The notes beneath the pieces are model-generated. The model was given only the letters and a program-made list of their open reading frames with translations. It ran no database searches and had not been told where the DNA came from. Shown piece by piece: positions 1-9,800 of a stretch of 47,461 nt of DNA (its first letter is position 1; every line of letters starts with the position of its first letter). This stretch comes from Bacteroidota bacterium (GTDB taxonomy: Bacteria > Bacteroidota > Bacteroidia > AKYH767-A > OLB10). The stretch is taken from NCBI GenBank assembly GCA_016721435.1, contig JADKIC010000047.1:1-47461 (forward strand). Reading direction: 5' to 3'. The position numbers and the translations under genes were made by a program.

Positions 1-300
1 GTTGAATAACGAAATTCGCTCAATAATTATATTTGTCAAAGTGCCAGATTCAATTGAAGTTGTTCCACCAGCCCAAAATGGTGGAAGTCTTACCGTCAGG
101 GCTACACGTGTGAAAGCGGGACTGAATCTTCCGCAAAAAGGGACAGGTGAACAAGCAGACCCGCCAACCTCAGGAATTTAAATGACTAAAGAATGCCTGT
201 TAGACCCCGATGGGATCTCGCTTTGGAGAATTTAACTATCCTTACGGGGAATATCGCTCGCTTCTATAGCTGCAACCTGGTGGTGTAAATGAATTTTTCA
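1..300. repeat. Copy A of the upstream repeat block, with a degenerate palindrome
   Basis: First of several copies of a roughly 250-bp block that recurs near 1775, 3508, 6170 (short) and 25340. Shared landmarks are a GTCAAA start, an inverted repeat, a phrase like GCAAAAAGGGACAGG and the phrase GACCCCGATGGGATCT. Here the inverted repeat is CCACCA (65-70) and TGGTGG (79-84), so both arms differ from the usual ACTACC/GGTAGT but still pair. The -7-like element seen in other copies is damaged (CAAAGTGC near 37). It would serve a minus-strand gene lying left of the window. No gene is visible here. Confidence 0.55.
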
Positions 301-407
301 GCCTCCGGCGAAGGGCATCGGATGAAAGTACTGGAAAAGATGAACCTTAAAAATTGGTTGGGTTTAACGTACCCGGTCAAGATTGCTGTGTTGATTTTGA
401 TGGCAAA

Positions 408-443
408 CCCGGCAGGCATGCTGAAATGGCGCGACCTGCCGGG
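408..443. repeat. Inverted repeat (hairpin) in the gap after copy A
   Basis: Arms CCCGGCAGG (408-416) and CCTGCCGGG (435-443) pair perfectly over 9 bp around an 18-nt loop. The equivalent position in the next tandem unit (2114-2153) keeps a hairpin with partly different arms, which suggests the structure matters or was part of the ancestral unit. It lies past the 3' end of the decayed gene on the minus strand, so a terminator role is possible, but no T-run follows the stem. Confidence 0.4.
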
Positions 444-595
444 CGTGGCCAGTTTCAATACTCCATTGCAAATTCCAATGGATTAAGCTGGGCCAATTTT
501 TACATCAGTTCCACACGGCCTTTTGGTGTGGCGAAAGATTTCGTATTCCCATCCTATCAATGCTTCCTGTACATCTAATTAAACACCCCTACATT

Positions 596-1675
596 TTTTA
601 TGAAACGATTACAAAAGCGCGCTCCCATTTCTGACATAATAAATATAAACCCCTCCGGATAAGTCTTGCACGTTGACCTGAATATCCTACCAGCACTTGC
701 TACTTTTTGTTTAAGAAGTGTTTGACCTAAGGAATTTACAACTGTAATGATGGCATCCTTCGGTAAATGGGCAACTCTAAATTCAATTGGTCCAGCTGCG
801 GATTTGGATAAACCGATAGCTGCTCTCCTATCTCAACAACATTATCATCTGTAGTAGGCAAGGAATAGTAATCGTTCTTGATCCGGAACCTTTGCTTCCC
901 AACTGTTGGTTACCTTTGCATTTGTAGATACCTTCTGTTTTCGCAGCGTAGGTTCCTGCGTTGCTCCTGCAATGTTTACATTTGCCTTTTCCACTGGTAC
1001 TGATAACCCGTTCCGTTAGCGCAGAGTGTTACAACATCGCCATTGCAAAAAAGTTAAAGAAACCTTGAGTGGGATTAACGTTGGAGTTGCGCAACTGGTT
1101 TCTCCAGCACGGATGGGTTGGTTTGGGATTGTGTAGTAAGCGTAGTCTGCGATTGCGAAATTGGTTGAGATCCAAAAACAACCGCATTCGTGCCCATCCG
1201 TAATAGGTATTTGTCCCAACAATTAATTTAGCCCCAAGTAACGATCAACTGAGTTTGGCCATAAATTAGGGTGCCGGTACCGCAATTACCCCAATATTTA
1301 TTAAACACAAATCCGAGGCGGATAAAATCCAAGTCCAGATGAAATGACATTATTGAAACTCATTGCAAAGAGAAGCGGATAAGTTGTACTTTGTAACTGT
1401 ATCCCAGCATTTGTGTTAAGAGCAGAAACCGAAACAGAACTTCAGCAAACCAAACCACCGCGGACAATGTCACCATCGAACGCTCGAAATTGAATAATCC
1501 TGACACCTATCATTATTTAAATCAACATTACTGATTTGGTGCATGCACTGCCTAAACAGGTAATAGTCGAATCGGATTACATCCGTGTAAATAATCTATT
1601 GCATTTGCACTTGCTGGAAAACAGCATTGCTAAAATTATGAGTGTTGATAGCTTTGTTTGTAGTAGTTGTTTACC
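596..1675 (-). pseudogene. Decayed T9SS-exported protein, copy 1
   Basis: No long open frame survives, but short pieces in different frames match its sister copy at 2278-3396. The 5' end near 1620-1671 reads like a lipophilic signal peptide preceded by LLQTKLST. The middle (1016-1222) contains the phrase PIRAGETSC followed by TPT. The 3' end (600-800) has the pattern of a T9SS type A sorting domain (VVNSLGQTL). Many small indels separate these pieces. The likely ancestor was a secreted protein of roughly 350 residues. The promoter-like palindrome at 1746-1794 sits just upstream of its start. Sequencing error cannot explain the extent of divergence from the sister copy, so I call it a pseudogene. 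Confidence 0.6.
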
Positions 1676-1745
1676 TTGATTTGTTTTTATAGTTATCTTA
1701 AATAGATATTGAACAATTTGAAAATCGCTCAATAACTATAGTTGT

Positions 1746-1794
1746 CAAAAGTAGATTCAATTGAAGTTGGTTCCACTACCTGGAAATGGGTAGT
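1746..1794 (-). promoter_or_regulatory. Palindrome plus -7 element upstream of decayed copy 1
   Basis: On the minus strand an inverted repeat (ACTACC/GGGTAGT, 1775-1794, one base longer than the usual 19) is followed after 21 bp by TACTTTTG (1746-1753), a perfect match to the Bacteroidota -7 consensus TAnnTTTG. The arrangement is the same as at 3479-3526, 6142-6188, 12667-12713, 20481-20528, 25311-25358 and 26252-26298. Confidence 0.5.
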
Positions 1795-2270
1795 TTTACT
1801 TCGACAGGCTCAGACGTGAAAGCGAGGAGACTGAATCTTGCCTAAAAAAAGGGACAGGTCTACAAGCGACCTGGCGGCCCCTGCGTGTTATACTTATGAA
1901 CATCAGAAGTTTCTGTTCGACTCGAGGATCTCCGCTTTACAGGGAGCCTGTTAAAATCACAATGTCACGCCCGCTTCAAGCCGTTACTGGGTGGTGTAAA
2001 CGACTATTTCTTCTCCGAAAGAGCATAGATCAACGTACTGAAAAGATAAGTCAATCTATCCATTGTTGGTTTTAACCTGTAAGGATGGCTGTGCTGGTTT
2101 TATTGGCAAGAAAAACCCGGCAGAAGCTCAAAAATAGCGCACCTCGCCGGGTTGTGAGGTTCACACTCCATTACAAAATCCAATGGACAAGCATAGGCCA
2201 TTTTTAATCAGTTCTATATCACCTTTAGCCTGGCGAGATTTCTCGCATTCCATCCTATCAATGCTTCCTA
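1795..2270. repeat. Copy B of the upstream repeat block and gap
   Basis: This non-coding stretch repeats the block seen from position 85 and from 3527: a CTTCG(A/G)CA phrase, AAAAAGGGACAGGTCTACAAGC, and GGATCTCCGCTTTACAGGGAG near 1925. It also holds the hairpin AACCCGGC/GCCGGGTT at 2114-2153, the counterpart of 408-443. The tandem period between palindromes A, B and C is about 1.71-1.73 kb, so the whole unit (block, gene, promoter) was duplicated. No coding sequence is supported. Confidence 0.5.
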
Positions 2271-2277
2271 TATACAT

Positions 2278-3396
2278 CTAATTAAACACGCTTACTTTTT
2301 TATGAAACGAATAAAAGCGCGCTCCCCATTTTGTACAGTAATAAAAATATAAACCCTCCGGTAAGTTTTTTTTGCACGTTGACCTGAATATCCTCATCAG
2401 TACTTGTTGTACATTTTGTTTAAGCAGTGTTTGACCTAAGGAATTTACAACTGTAATGATGGCATCACCTTCGGTAAATGGAAACTCTAAATTCAATTGG
2501 TCAGTGGCAGGATTTGGATAAACCGAAAGCTGTTCTTCTATTTGTACAACATTATCATCTGAAGTACGGCAAGGAACAGTAACTGTTCTTGTTCCGGAGC
2601 CTTTACTTCCGCAACGTTGTGCGAATCTTAAGATTTACACCCTGCTGTTTTTGCAGCACACGTTTTTTGTTGCTCCTGCAATGTTTTGCATTATTCTTTC
2701 CATTGGTATTGATAACCCGTTCCCGTTTGCGGAGTGTTACTATCGCCATTGCAAAAAGATAAAGAACCGCTTTGAGTTAAGTTAACCGTTGGAGTTGTAC
2801 AACTTGTCTCTCCGGCACGGATGGGTAGGTTGGAAACTGAATTGTAAGCATAGTCCTTAATGGTTAAAATTGCAGCATTCGGTCCCACTCGTAAAAGCAG
2901 CGTCCAATTGAATCCTAGCAACAGAGGGGTTTGCCCTCCTGCAATAACTCTAAGACCAAAAATCCATTTCTAGGCAGTATTCCAGTTTCATGTTAGTAGT
3001 ATTACCATTAGTTAATCTTTTCAAACGCATTAGTTGGTTGGCTAATTTACTCCAATTGGCATTGGCACTTATAAGGCCTTTAGATTCGCTTAGCCGATAC
3101 CCTGAACTACCTAACAGGATGGTACTGCCATTTAGAGGGGTTGCCCACGATTGTTCCGGCTGTATAACCAGTATTTTGGGGAAATCCTCCTGTGACAATG
3201 CTTGTAATCAAAGTAAACTTCAAATCGGCTATGCCATCATTGTTAAAATCCTACTTTGTTCAATGCTATGATACCTCCTTGATTAAGTCTGGTCGGATAA
3301 GTGGTACCAGATTTTGATATCCGTATATACAATCTGTGCATTTGCACTCGCTGAAAACAGCATTATCTAACTATGAACGTTGATAGCTTTGTTTGT
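2278..3396 (-). pseudogene. Decayed T9SS-exported protein, copy 2
   Basis: Better preserved sister of the locus at 596-1675. In reading order the minus strand shows a signal-peptide-like start (MKLLQTKLST, then a hydrophobic run ending SASANAQ, then VYTD), a DFNNDGIADL motif that looks like a calcium-binding loop, the conserved PIRAGETSC phrase (2691-2921), and a C-terminal T9SS sorting domain with LEFPFTEGDA, VVNSLGQTL and LPEGLYF (2278-2540). The pieces lie in different frames separated by single-base indels. Role unknown; the layout indicates an exported, cell-surface anchored protein. The promoter at 3479-3526 is intact although the coding region is not. Confidence 0.65.
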
Positions 3397-3478
3397 AGTA
3401 GTTTCATTTTGGCTTGTTTTTATGCGTTATCTTATACTAGATATTGAACAATTTAAAATCGTTCAATACTTATATCGT

Positions 3479-3526
3479 CAAAAGTACAATACACCGCCGT
3501 TGGTTCCACTACCCGAAATGGGTAGT
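3479..3526 (-). promoter_or_regulatory. Palindrome plus -7 element upstream of decayed copy 2
   Basis: ACTACCCGAAATGGGTAGT (3508-3526) has perfect 7-bp arms around a 5-bp centre. On the minus strand it is followed after 21 bp by TACTTTTG (3479-3486), matching the Bacteroidota -7 element. No TTTG stands at the -33 position; the palindrome ends there instead, as expected of an activator-dependent promoter. Confidence 0.55.
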
Positions 3527-3815
3527 TTTGCTTCGGCAAGCTCAGCACAAGTAATGGTGGGATGCTGGATCTTGCCGCAAAAAGGGACTGGTCTACAGCT
3601 GACCCGCGCCCTCAGGAGAGTTAACGACCATGAGAATGCCTGTTCGACCCCGATGGGATCTCCGCTTTACAGGGAGCATGTTAACTATCCCTAAGGGAAA
3701 GTCTCGCTCGCTTCTATTACTGCTACCTGGTGATGTAAACGACTATTTCAGGGTCCATAGTAGGGAGGAGATGCTGAAAGCAAGAAAATTTTTCCAGTCG
3801 AAAATATCGAAAAGA
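3527..3815. repeat. Copy C of the upstream repeat block
   Basis: Best preserved copy together with the one at 25359-25580. Landmarks are GCTTCGGCAAGCTCAGCACA right after the palindrome, GCAAAAAGGGACTGGTCTAC, GACCCCGATGGGATCTCCGC and TTACAGGGAGCATGTTAACT. Short plus-strand open frames cross it but have no recognisable protein features and are not conserved between copies, so I regard it as non-coding. Confidence 0.55.
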
Positions 3816-3883
3816 TAATTGGGGGTTAGTAAATGTTTTTTTATCGTGTTTGGATTTTGGGATGGCTACATTGATGTTGAAAT

Positions 3884-3926
3884 ATACCATTTCCAATCCC
3901 GGATTTATCAGGATTGGAAATGGTAT
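3884..3926 (-). terminator. Strong hairpin downstream of the kelch gene
   Basis: ATACCATTTCCAATCC (3884-3899) and GGATTGGAAATGGTAT (3911-3926) form a perfect 16-bp stem with an 11-nt loop, 18 bases beyond the kelch stop codon. Only a short T-rich run (ATATTTC) follows on the minus strand, so it could be an intrinsic terminator or an mRNA-stabilising 3' hairpin. Confidence 0.6.
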
Positions 3927-3944
3927 TGGTAAAAGAAATAGGAT

Positions 3945-6101
3945 TTAGTACTTCAAAGTTTGAGAGGATGGGTAGCCGTTTACTAATAGTTTGCAGAAAT
4001 AGATTCCCTGTGAGAATTTCGTTGCATTCCAGTTGAATTGCTGTTTTCCTGCCTGCAAATTTTTATTACATACTATTTCCACTTCCTTTCCCATCATATC
4101 AACAATAACAAGTTTTACAGCCGATGCTTGAGAAAGAGAAAATTTTATTACCACATCATTTTTAAATGGATTGGGCGAACAGTTGATGCTAAAATCAGAA
4201 GGCTTATTTTCTGAAACGCCTGTAGTAATTACATATGGTCCCATGTTGAGCCATTCGTTTACATCCAACAATGAGCCTGCTCCATACCCTCCTACCGAAA
4301 CCATGTATAAGCTATCATTATCTACTACTGCAACCATGCTCATTATTTGAGCAGCAGTAGGTTTTGGAGGACCCACTTTCCACTGGTTAGCGTTTACATC
4401 ATACGCAAAAGTTGCAACTGAACCATACGAACCTGCATATTGTGGAGCTCCTCCTGAAAAGACTATTAACCCTGAACCAGCATCCAATGAAGCGGCTCCA
4501 CTTGTCAAGATTGAGTATCCGGCAGGGTAATCATCCGCTGCAGTCAGGTAATTATGGTAGGATCGTTTGCATCAATCACTCCTAAGAAAGTTTGTAGGCC
4601 ATCGGAAACAACAATTTTGTTTCCTGATATTCCACCGCCCATGTTGGCATAAGCAAACGGTAAATTTGTGCCGCCTGTCCACGTATCGGAAACTGCATTA
4701 TAAATCTGTACAGCACTAAGTCCAATGAATCCATTATTACCTCCAATCAGGTAAAAAAGAGAATCGTGGTAAACACCAAATGCAGCACCTGCTGTTGGTG
4801 TTGAAAGAGATGCGCCGAATGACCAGGTATTGTTTGCCACATCATAAATACGATTGTTGTCGGTTATGCCGCCTGCATTAAATCCTCCAAACACATAAAC
4901 TTTATTGTTATACGAAGCTGCACATGCAGCAGATGCTCCGGAAGTCATGGTGGCTATTGAATTCCATGAGTTTGAAAAGGCAAATATATTCTTGCCTGGT
5001 TGGAAGCACTTCCACCTGTATTTAAGGTTGTATTTCCTCCCATAGCAAAAAGATAAGAAGTGTCGTTGCTGTTAATTGCCGCTAATGGAATTTCCATCCT
5101 TGCAGGTGATACAGGAGCTCTTGAAGACCATCCGTAATTGGTAAAAGGCTCCATCACTATAATGGAATCAGACAGGGAATCATCTGCTGCGTACCCATCG
5201 CCAGCAAGTTGGGTTTGAACGGATACAATTTCAATACCTGGAGTTGCCGGAGGTGTCCAAGGATCAAACGATACTTGTTGTGAGGCGCCCGGAGCGAGGT
5301 TAGTAACATTTTTAGTGGAGGTGTAGCCACCTGTAATGGTCATGATGACCGGGAATGATTGTACAGTGTTTCCATCATTTTGAAAGGTGGCGGAAGGAGT
5401 AAGGGGGCTGCTTGTTGGAATAAATTTATTCATATCAATGCTCATCGGAGTTGCATTTAAAGCCGGCTTTGTTCCTATGTCAACCCGGTCAATAAGAAGT
5501 CCATCACCAAAAGTGTTTTTATTTTTTATAGCTACATAAATATCGGTACCAGCAAAGGCAGCCAGTGGAAAAGAATATTGCTGGTAAACAAAGGGGGTTG
5601 TCGGATAATTAACTCCCTCTACCAAAGTACCCAGTACTGATGTAAAGCTTGTTAAGGTAGAGTCTGTAGTGGAAACTAAAATAAAAGTACTGTCGGGAGG
5701 AAAACCTGTGAATTCAGCAGCGAGCCAGAATGAAAGTGAATCGGTGGCAGCAACAGTGAATTTCGGAAGTATAAGCCAGTCTTCACCCGGATTATTGCCG
5801 TAACCGATATAAGTGCTATATGAACCCATAAATGGAAATGCATACGATTGCTCCCAGTTATAACCAGGGTTTAAAGCGTCAATTATCTGCCAACCGGCAG
5901 GAGGAAACGCGATGCCTTCAAAACCTTCACGGTAAAATCCTGCCAGGGAAGATGAAAACAATGTTGGTGGAGAATTTTTTGACAGGCTATGTGGCACTAG
6001 CTGTTGCATGCTTGATTTACCAGCCCGTAATGTAGTAAATTGCGCATGCATTAAAACCGGAAATAAAATTCCTATGGTCAATAGTTGTAAAATTTTTTCA
6101 T
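3945..6101 (-). pseudogene. Secreted kelch-repeat protein with T9SS sorting domain (frameshifted)
   Basis: One gene in three frames. The first part (4954-6101) has a signal peptide (ILQLLTIGILFPVLMHAQ), then a choice-of-anchor J / cleaved-adhesin-like domain (GFEGIAFPPAGW, GEDWLILPKF), then CARDB-like sequence (VTNLAPGASQQVSFDPW). The middle part (4544-4948) and the last part (3945-4508) carry kelch repeats (NKVYVFGGFNAGG, DSLFYLIGGNNG) and end in a type A sorting domain (CSPNPFKNDVVIKFSL). Frame changes fall near 4990 and 4530. A third lies directly after the start codon: ATG is followed by six A, while seven are needed to read MKKILQLL. The kelch propeller and T9SS tail indicate a cell-surface or released adhesive/binding protein. 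Whether the breaks are real decay, phase variation or sequencing error is open. Confidence 0.75.
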
Positions 6102-6141
6102 TTTGATTGAGACTTAAAGTTAATTCAACATTTACGTCGTC

Positions 6142-6188
6142 AAAAATACAATCTACCCATTGGGTCGCACTACCCAAAATGGGTAGTT
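6142..6188 (-). promoter_or_regulatory. Palindrome plus -7 element of the kelch gene
   Basis: ACTACCCAAAATGGGTAGT (6170-6188) has perfect 7-bp arms. On the minus strand TATTTTTG (6142-6149), a TAnnTTTG match, follows after 20 bp. A second, weaker inverted repeat, ACCCATTGGGT, lies between them at about 6156-6166. The start codon at 6101 is about 40 bases downstream of the -7 element. Confidence 0.6.
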
Positions 6189-6490
6189 TTGCTTCGGCAA
6201 GCTCAGCACAAGTGATGGTGGGAGGCTGAAACTTGCCATAAAAAAGAGACTGGTGATTTACCCGAAGGGTTACTATCTTGTCCTAAAAAAGGTTTACACA
6301 AATCAATTGAAAAATGGTATAGAAAATTGTACAGTAGAGTGCCGGTATTTCAGCCTGGAGCAGCAGCATCAACTCTTTCAGGAAACGATTGCACATTTAC
6401 AGTTTCTGAAATCCAACTATAACCCACTCCGAAAACCGGACTGCGTAAATTGGAAATATTAATATAGATAAGTCATGAGGGGCGACAAAC
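6189..6490. other. Intergenic stretch, short repeat block then nothing recognised
   Basis: The first 60 bases repeat the landmark GCTTCGGCAAGCTCAGCACA of the upstream block; the rest of the block is missing here. From about 6250 to 6480 a 69-codon open frame exists on the plus strand but has no signal, domain or conserved motif. Minus-strand frames contain fragments like VGYSWISETVNVQ that could be an old remnant of a secreted protein, too weak to annotate. Confidence 0.3.
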
Positions 6491-6520
6491 AAAACCCCCT
6501 TCATTGCTGAAGAGGGTTTT
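6491..6520 (-). terminator. Intrinsic terminator of the M43 peptidase gene
   Basis: Read on the minus strand, AAAACCCTCTTC and GAAGGGGGTTTT pair with one mismatch around the loop AGCAAT, about 45 bases after the stop codon at 6563. The stem ends in a T-run (GGTTTTGTTTG), as in a rho-independent terminator, and the A/T-symmetrical flanks would let it work in both directions. Confidence 0.65.
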
Positions 6521-6562
6521 TACTTCACTCAATAGTATTGGATAATTGTTGTTGCTTTTTAT

Positions 6563-6890
6563 TTACTGCGTAAAATCAAAGGTCGTATTCGTTCCCAACG
6601 TTACTGGCAATTTACTCCATGTTTCAATCGCATTGCGGCTGCGAATAACAATGTAATAACTCCCTCCTATGAATGACCCGGGTAAAGTAAGTTGCGCCCA
6701 TCCATTCGTATGTAAGGCTACGGTGTTGGAAGAAACAATCGTTACAGGATTCAGCTGATCGTGCAGCTCCACAACAATACTATCGCATAACAGGGGATCT
6801 GTAACAATACCTGCATTAAACAATACAGATTGCATTGATCCTCCGGGTAGATAATATCCTTCGATAAACGCTTTCAGGTTGAAGGTAAGC
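6563..6890 (-). repeat. Shared C-terminal FDFTQ module, copy in the M43 peptidase
   Basis: About 110 codons, nearly identical to 12879-13200 and 20646-20965. Landmarks are FIEGYYLPGGSMQ, LCDSI, VELHDQLNP, GWAQLTLPG, YYIVIRSRNAIETWS and the final FDFTQ. It resembles the first half of a common Bacteroidota extracellular C-terminal module (YYIxxKHRNxxETWS) whose following dockerin-like Ca-binding part is absent here. Confidence 0.7.
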
Positions 6891-9800
6891 GTACAGACAT
6901 TTACCGTGGTACTAACTGATGGACTGGTTCCGCTGCATCCATTACCATCAGTAACTGTTACCGTAAATGTTCCGGCAGTGCTAACGCTAATTGTTGGAGT
7001 GGTGGCACCCGTTGACCATAAATAGCTATTAACGTCCTGCGTTCCTATTGCCACTGCGTCAATTTCATTCCAGCTTTGTATCGCAGTACAATTGATTGCA
7101 ATGCGAATTTCCGAAACATTAAATGTGGTCATGGGAAAACTGATGTGTAATATACGGGCTGTGCTATTGCTGAATAATGCTGCTGTGGTAGAATACACCA
7201 CTTCAAATAATCCGGTAGCGGGGTTTTTTACATAAACCGTATCAATAGCTCCCGGCATATAGGTTTCGTAAATGTCAATAAAATTAATCGGGGAAGGATT
7301 CGTAAATCCTAGCGTAATAAATTCCCTCGGATCTCCATTCGGTGACCAGGCTTGGGGAATACTTCCATAAGATGGATATACATCAGGTGCACCAATTACC
7401 TGGTTGGCACTCCAATCTGTTGGAGTATATTGTGAGCTGAAATTAATAACAGTGGATGCATACTGCTGATTAATGATACCGGCAACGGGTGTAGATAAAG
7501 TGACCGAATCTCCGCTGCAAAAGGTAGTGGAGCCTCCGGCAGTTATGATGGGTGTGGGTAATGCATTGACTGCAACTGCTAATGTAGCCGATGTGGCTGA
7601 ACAACCGTTGCTGTTGGTTACCTGCACTGTATAGCTGCCTGCTGTTGTTGCTGTGTAGGTAGAAGTAGTAGCACCTGAAATGCTACTGCCGCCGATAAAC
7701 CATTGATGAGAAGTGACGCTAACATCAAATCCGCTTACCTGAACGGGTGTAGTTCTACTCGTATCGGTTCCATCGCCCAGTTGACCATAGAAATTATATC
7801 CCGTTGCCCACGCAGTGCCATCCTCCTTTAAAAACAATGAATGAAGCCATCCCCCTGCAATTGCAGTGACGCTGCTAAGACCGCTCACCTGAACAGGGGT
7901 ATTTCTATTCGTAGTGCTTCCATCGCCCAATTGACCGGTGACATTCCATCCGGTTGCCCAAACGGTGCTGTCATTCTTTAAAAACAAGCAATGACCCGCC
8001 CCACCTGAAATTGCAGTGATGCCGGTTAGTCCGCTCATCTGAAAAGGTGTAGTTATATTTGTTGTGGTTCCACTGCTCAATTGACCAACATCATTATGTC
8101 CCGTTGCCCACACCGTTCCGTCATGCTTCAAAAACAAGGAATGATCATTTCCACTAGCAATGACAATAATGCCGCTTACTCCGCTCACCTGAACAGGGGT
8201 TGTTCTATCCGTATTCGTTCCATCTCCCAATTGACCAACATCATTTTGTCCTGTAGCCCAGACGGTACCGTCATTTTTTAAAAACAACGAATGAAACTGT
8301 CCCCCAGCTATGGCAATAATACCGCTTAGTCCACTCACCTGAACAGGGGTTGTTCTATTCGTATTCGTCCCATCGCCCAATTGACCATAGTTATTTCTTC
8401 CTGTTGACCATACGGTGCCGTCATTCTTTAAAAACAAGGAATGATTCCATCCTGATTCTATGGCAGTGATGCCGCTTAGTCCACTCACCTGAATAGGGGT
8501 AGTTTTATCTGTATTCGTTCCATCGCCCAATTGACCATAGCCATTCCATCCTGTTGCCCACACAGTGCCGTCATTCTTTAAAAACAAAGAATGATCGGTC
8601 CCCCCTGTAATGGAAGTGATACTGCTTAGTCCACTCACCTGAACAGGTGTACTTCTTTGCGTAGTGGTACCATCACCCAATTGACCTTTGGCATTGAATC
8701 CCGTTGCCCACACGGTGCCGTCATTCTTTAAAAACAAGGAATGAGGAACTGCAGCTGCAATAGCTATGACACCTGATGTAGCGGTAAGGAGTGTGCTACC
8801 ACCGGCACAAAATGTGGTAGGACCGCCGGCAGTTATGATGGGTGCGGGTGATGCATTAACCGTTACCATTGTGGGCGCACTTGTTCCGGAGCAACCGGTT
8901 GCATAGGTTACGGTAACAAGATAATTTCCGCTGGCGGTTACCTGTATGTCTCCCGTAGTTGCACCGGTTGACCATAAATAAATTGCATCGGTTGACCCTA
9001 TTGCCACTGCGTCAATTTCATTCCAGTCGGGCACTGCGGATGTATTTATCGCAATTCGTATTTCCGAGACATTAAAGCTTGTTTCAGGAAATGTAATATG
9101 CAATATGCGTGCAACATCAGGTTCTATTACCGCAGTAGCTGTATAAACGATTTCAAACAACCCGGTATTCGGATTTTTAACATACACTGTGTCAACCGCA
9201 CCCGGTTTAAAGGTTTCATATATATCAATGAAGTTTATGGGAGCCGGATTGGAGTAACCTAATTCGAGGTACTCGCGGGAATCATCAGGAGTTGAGCTCG
9301 CCCATGCATTACCAAAATCTCCATAAGAAGGATATATATCAGGTGCTCCAATTACCTTGTTGGCACTCCAATCTGTTGTACTATATTCTGAACTGAAATT
9401 AATAACAGTTGATGCATACCGCTGATTTAAGATACTGGCACCGGTTGATGATAAAGTGACCGAATCTCCGCTGCAAAAGGTAGTGGGGCCTCCGGCAGTT
9501 ATTGTTACTGTTGCCGGATTGGTTACTGTTACAGTCTGTGTGCATGTTGCTGTCAGTCCGGCTGCATCAGTAGCTGTCCATGTTACAACGGTTGTACCTA
9601 AACTGTAAGGCCCTGCAGGAACCGGACCTGTAACGGTTACAATTGGGCAGTTATCCGTTGCAGTAGCTGTGCCTATCGAACCATTGTAAGTACATCCTGC
9701 ATCGTTTGCATTTACTGCTGTGTCTGAAGGGCAGGTAATTGTTGGTGCAGTGGCATCCGTTACCACCACGTCAAACGAGCAGGTTGCAGTACCACATGCA

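Noticed and set aside
3380..3818. Plus-strand open frames in repeat block C
   Set aside because: They overlap the palindromic promoter and repeat block, differ between block copies and have no protein motif.
6253..6462. 69-codon plus-strand open frame
   Set aside because: No signal, motif or neighbour supports it; kept only as an unassigned gap.
7735..8760. Regular 150-bp repeats as a CRISPR-like array
   Set aside because: The repeats are in-frame RCC1 coding units without short direct repeats and unique spacers; no cas genes nearby.
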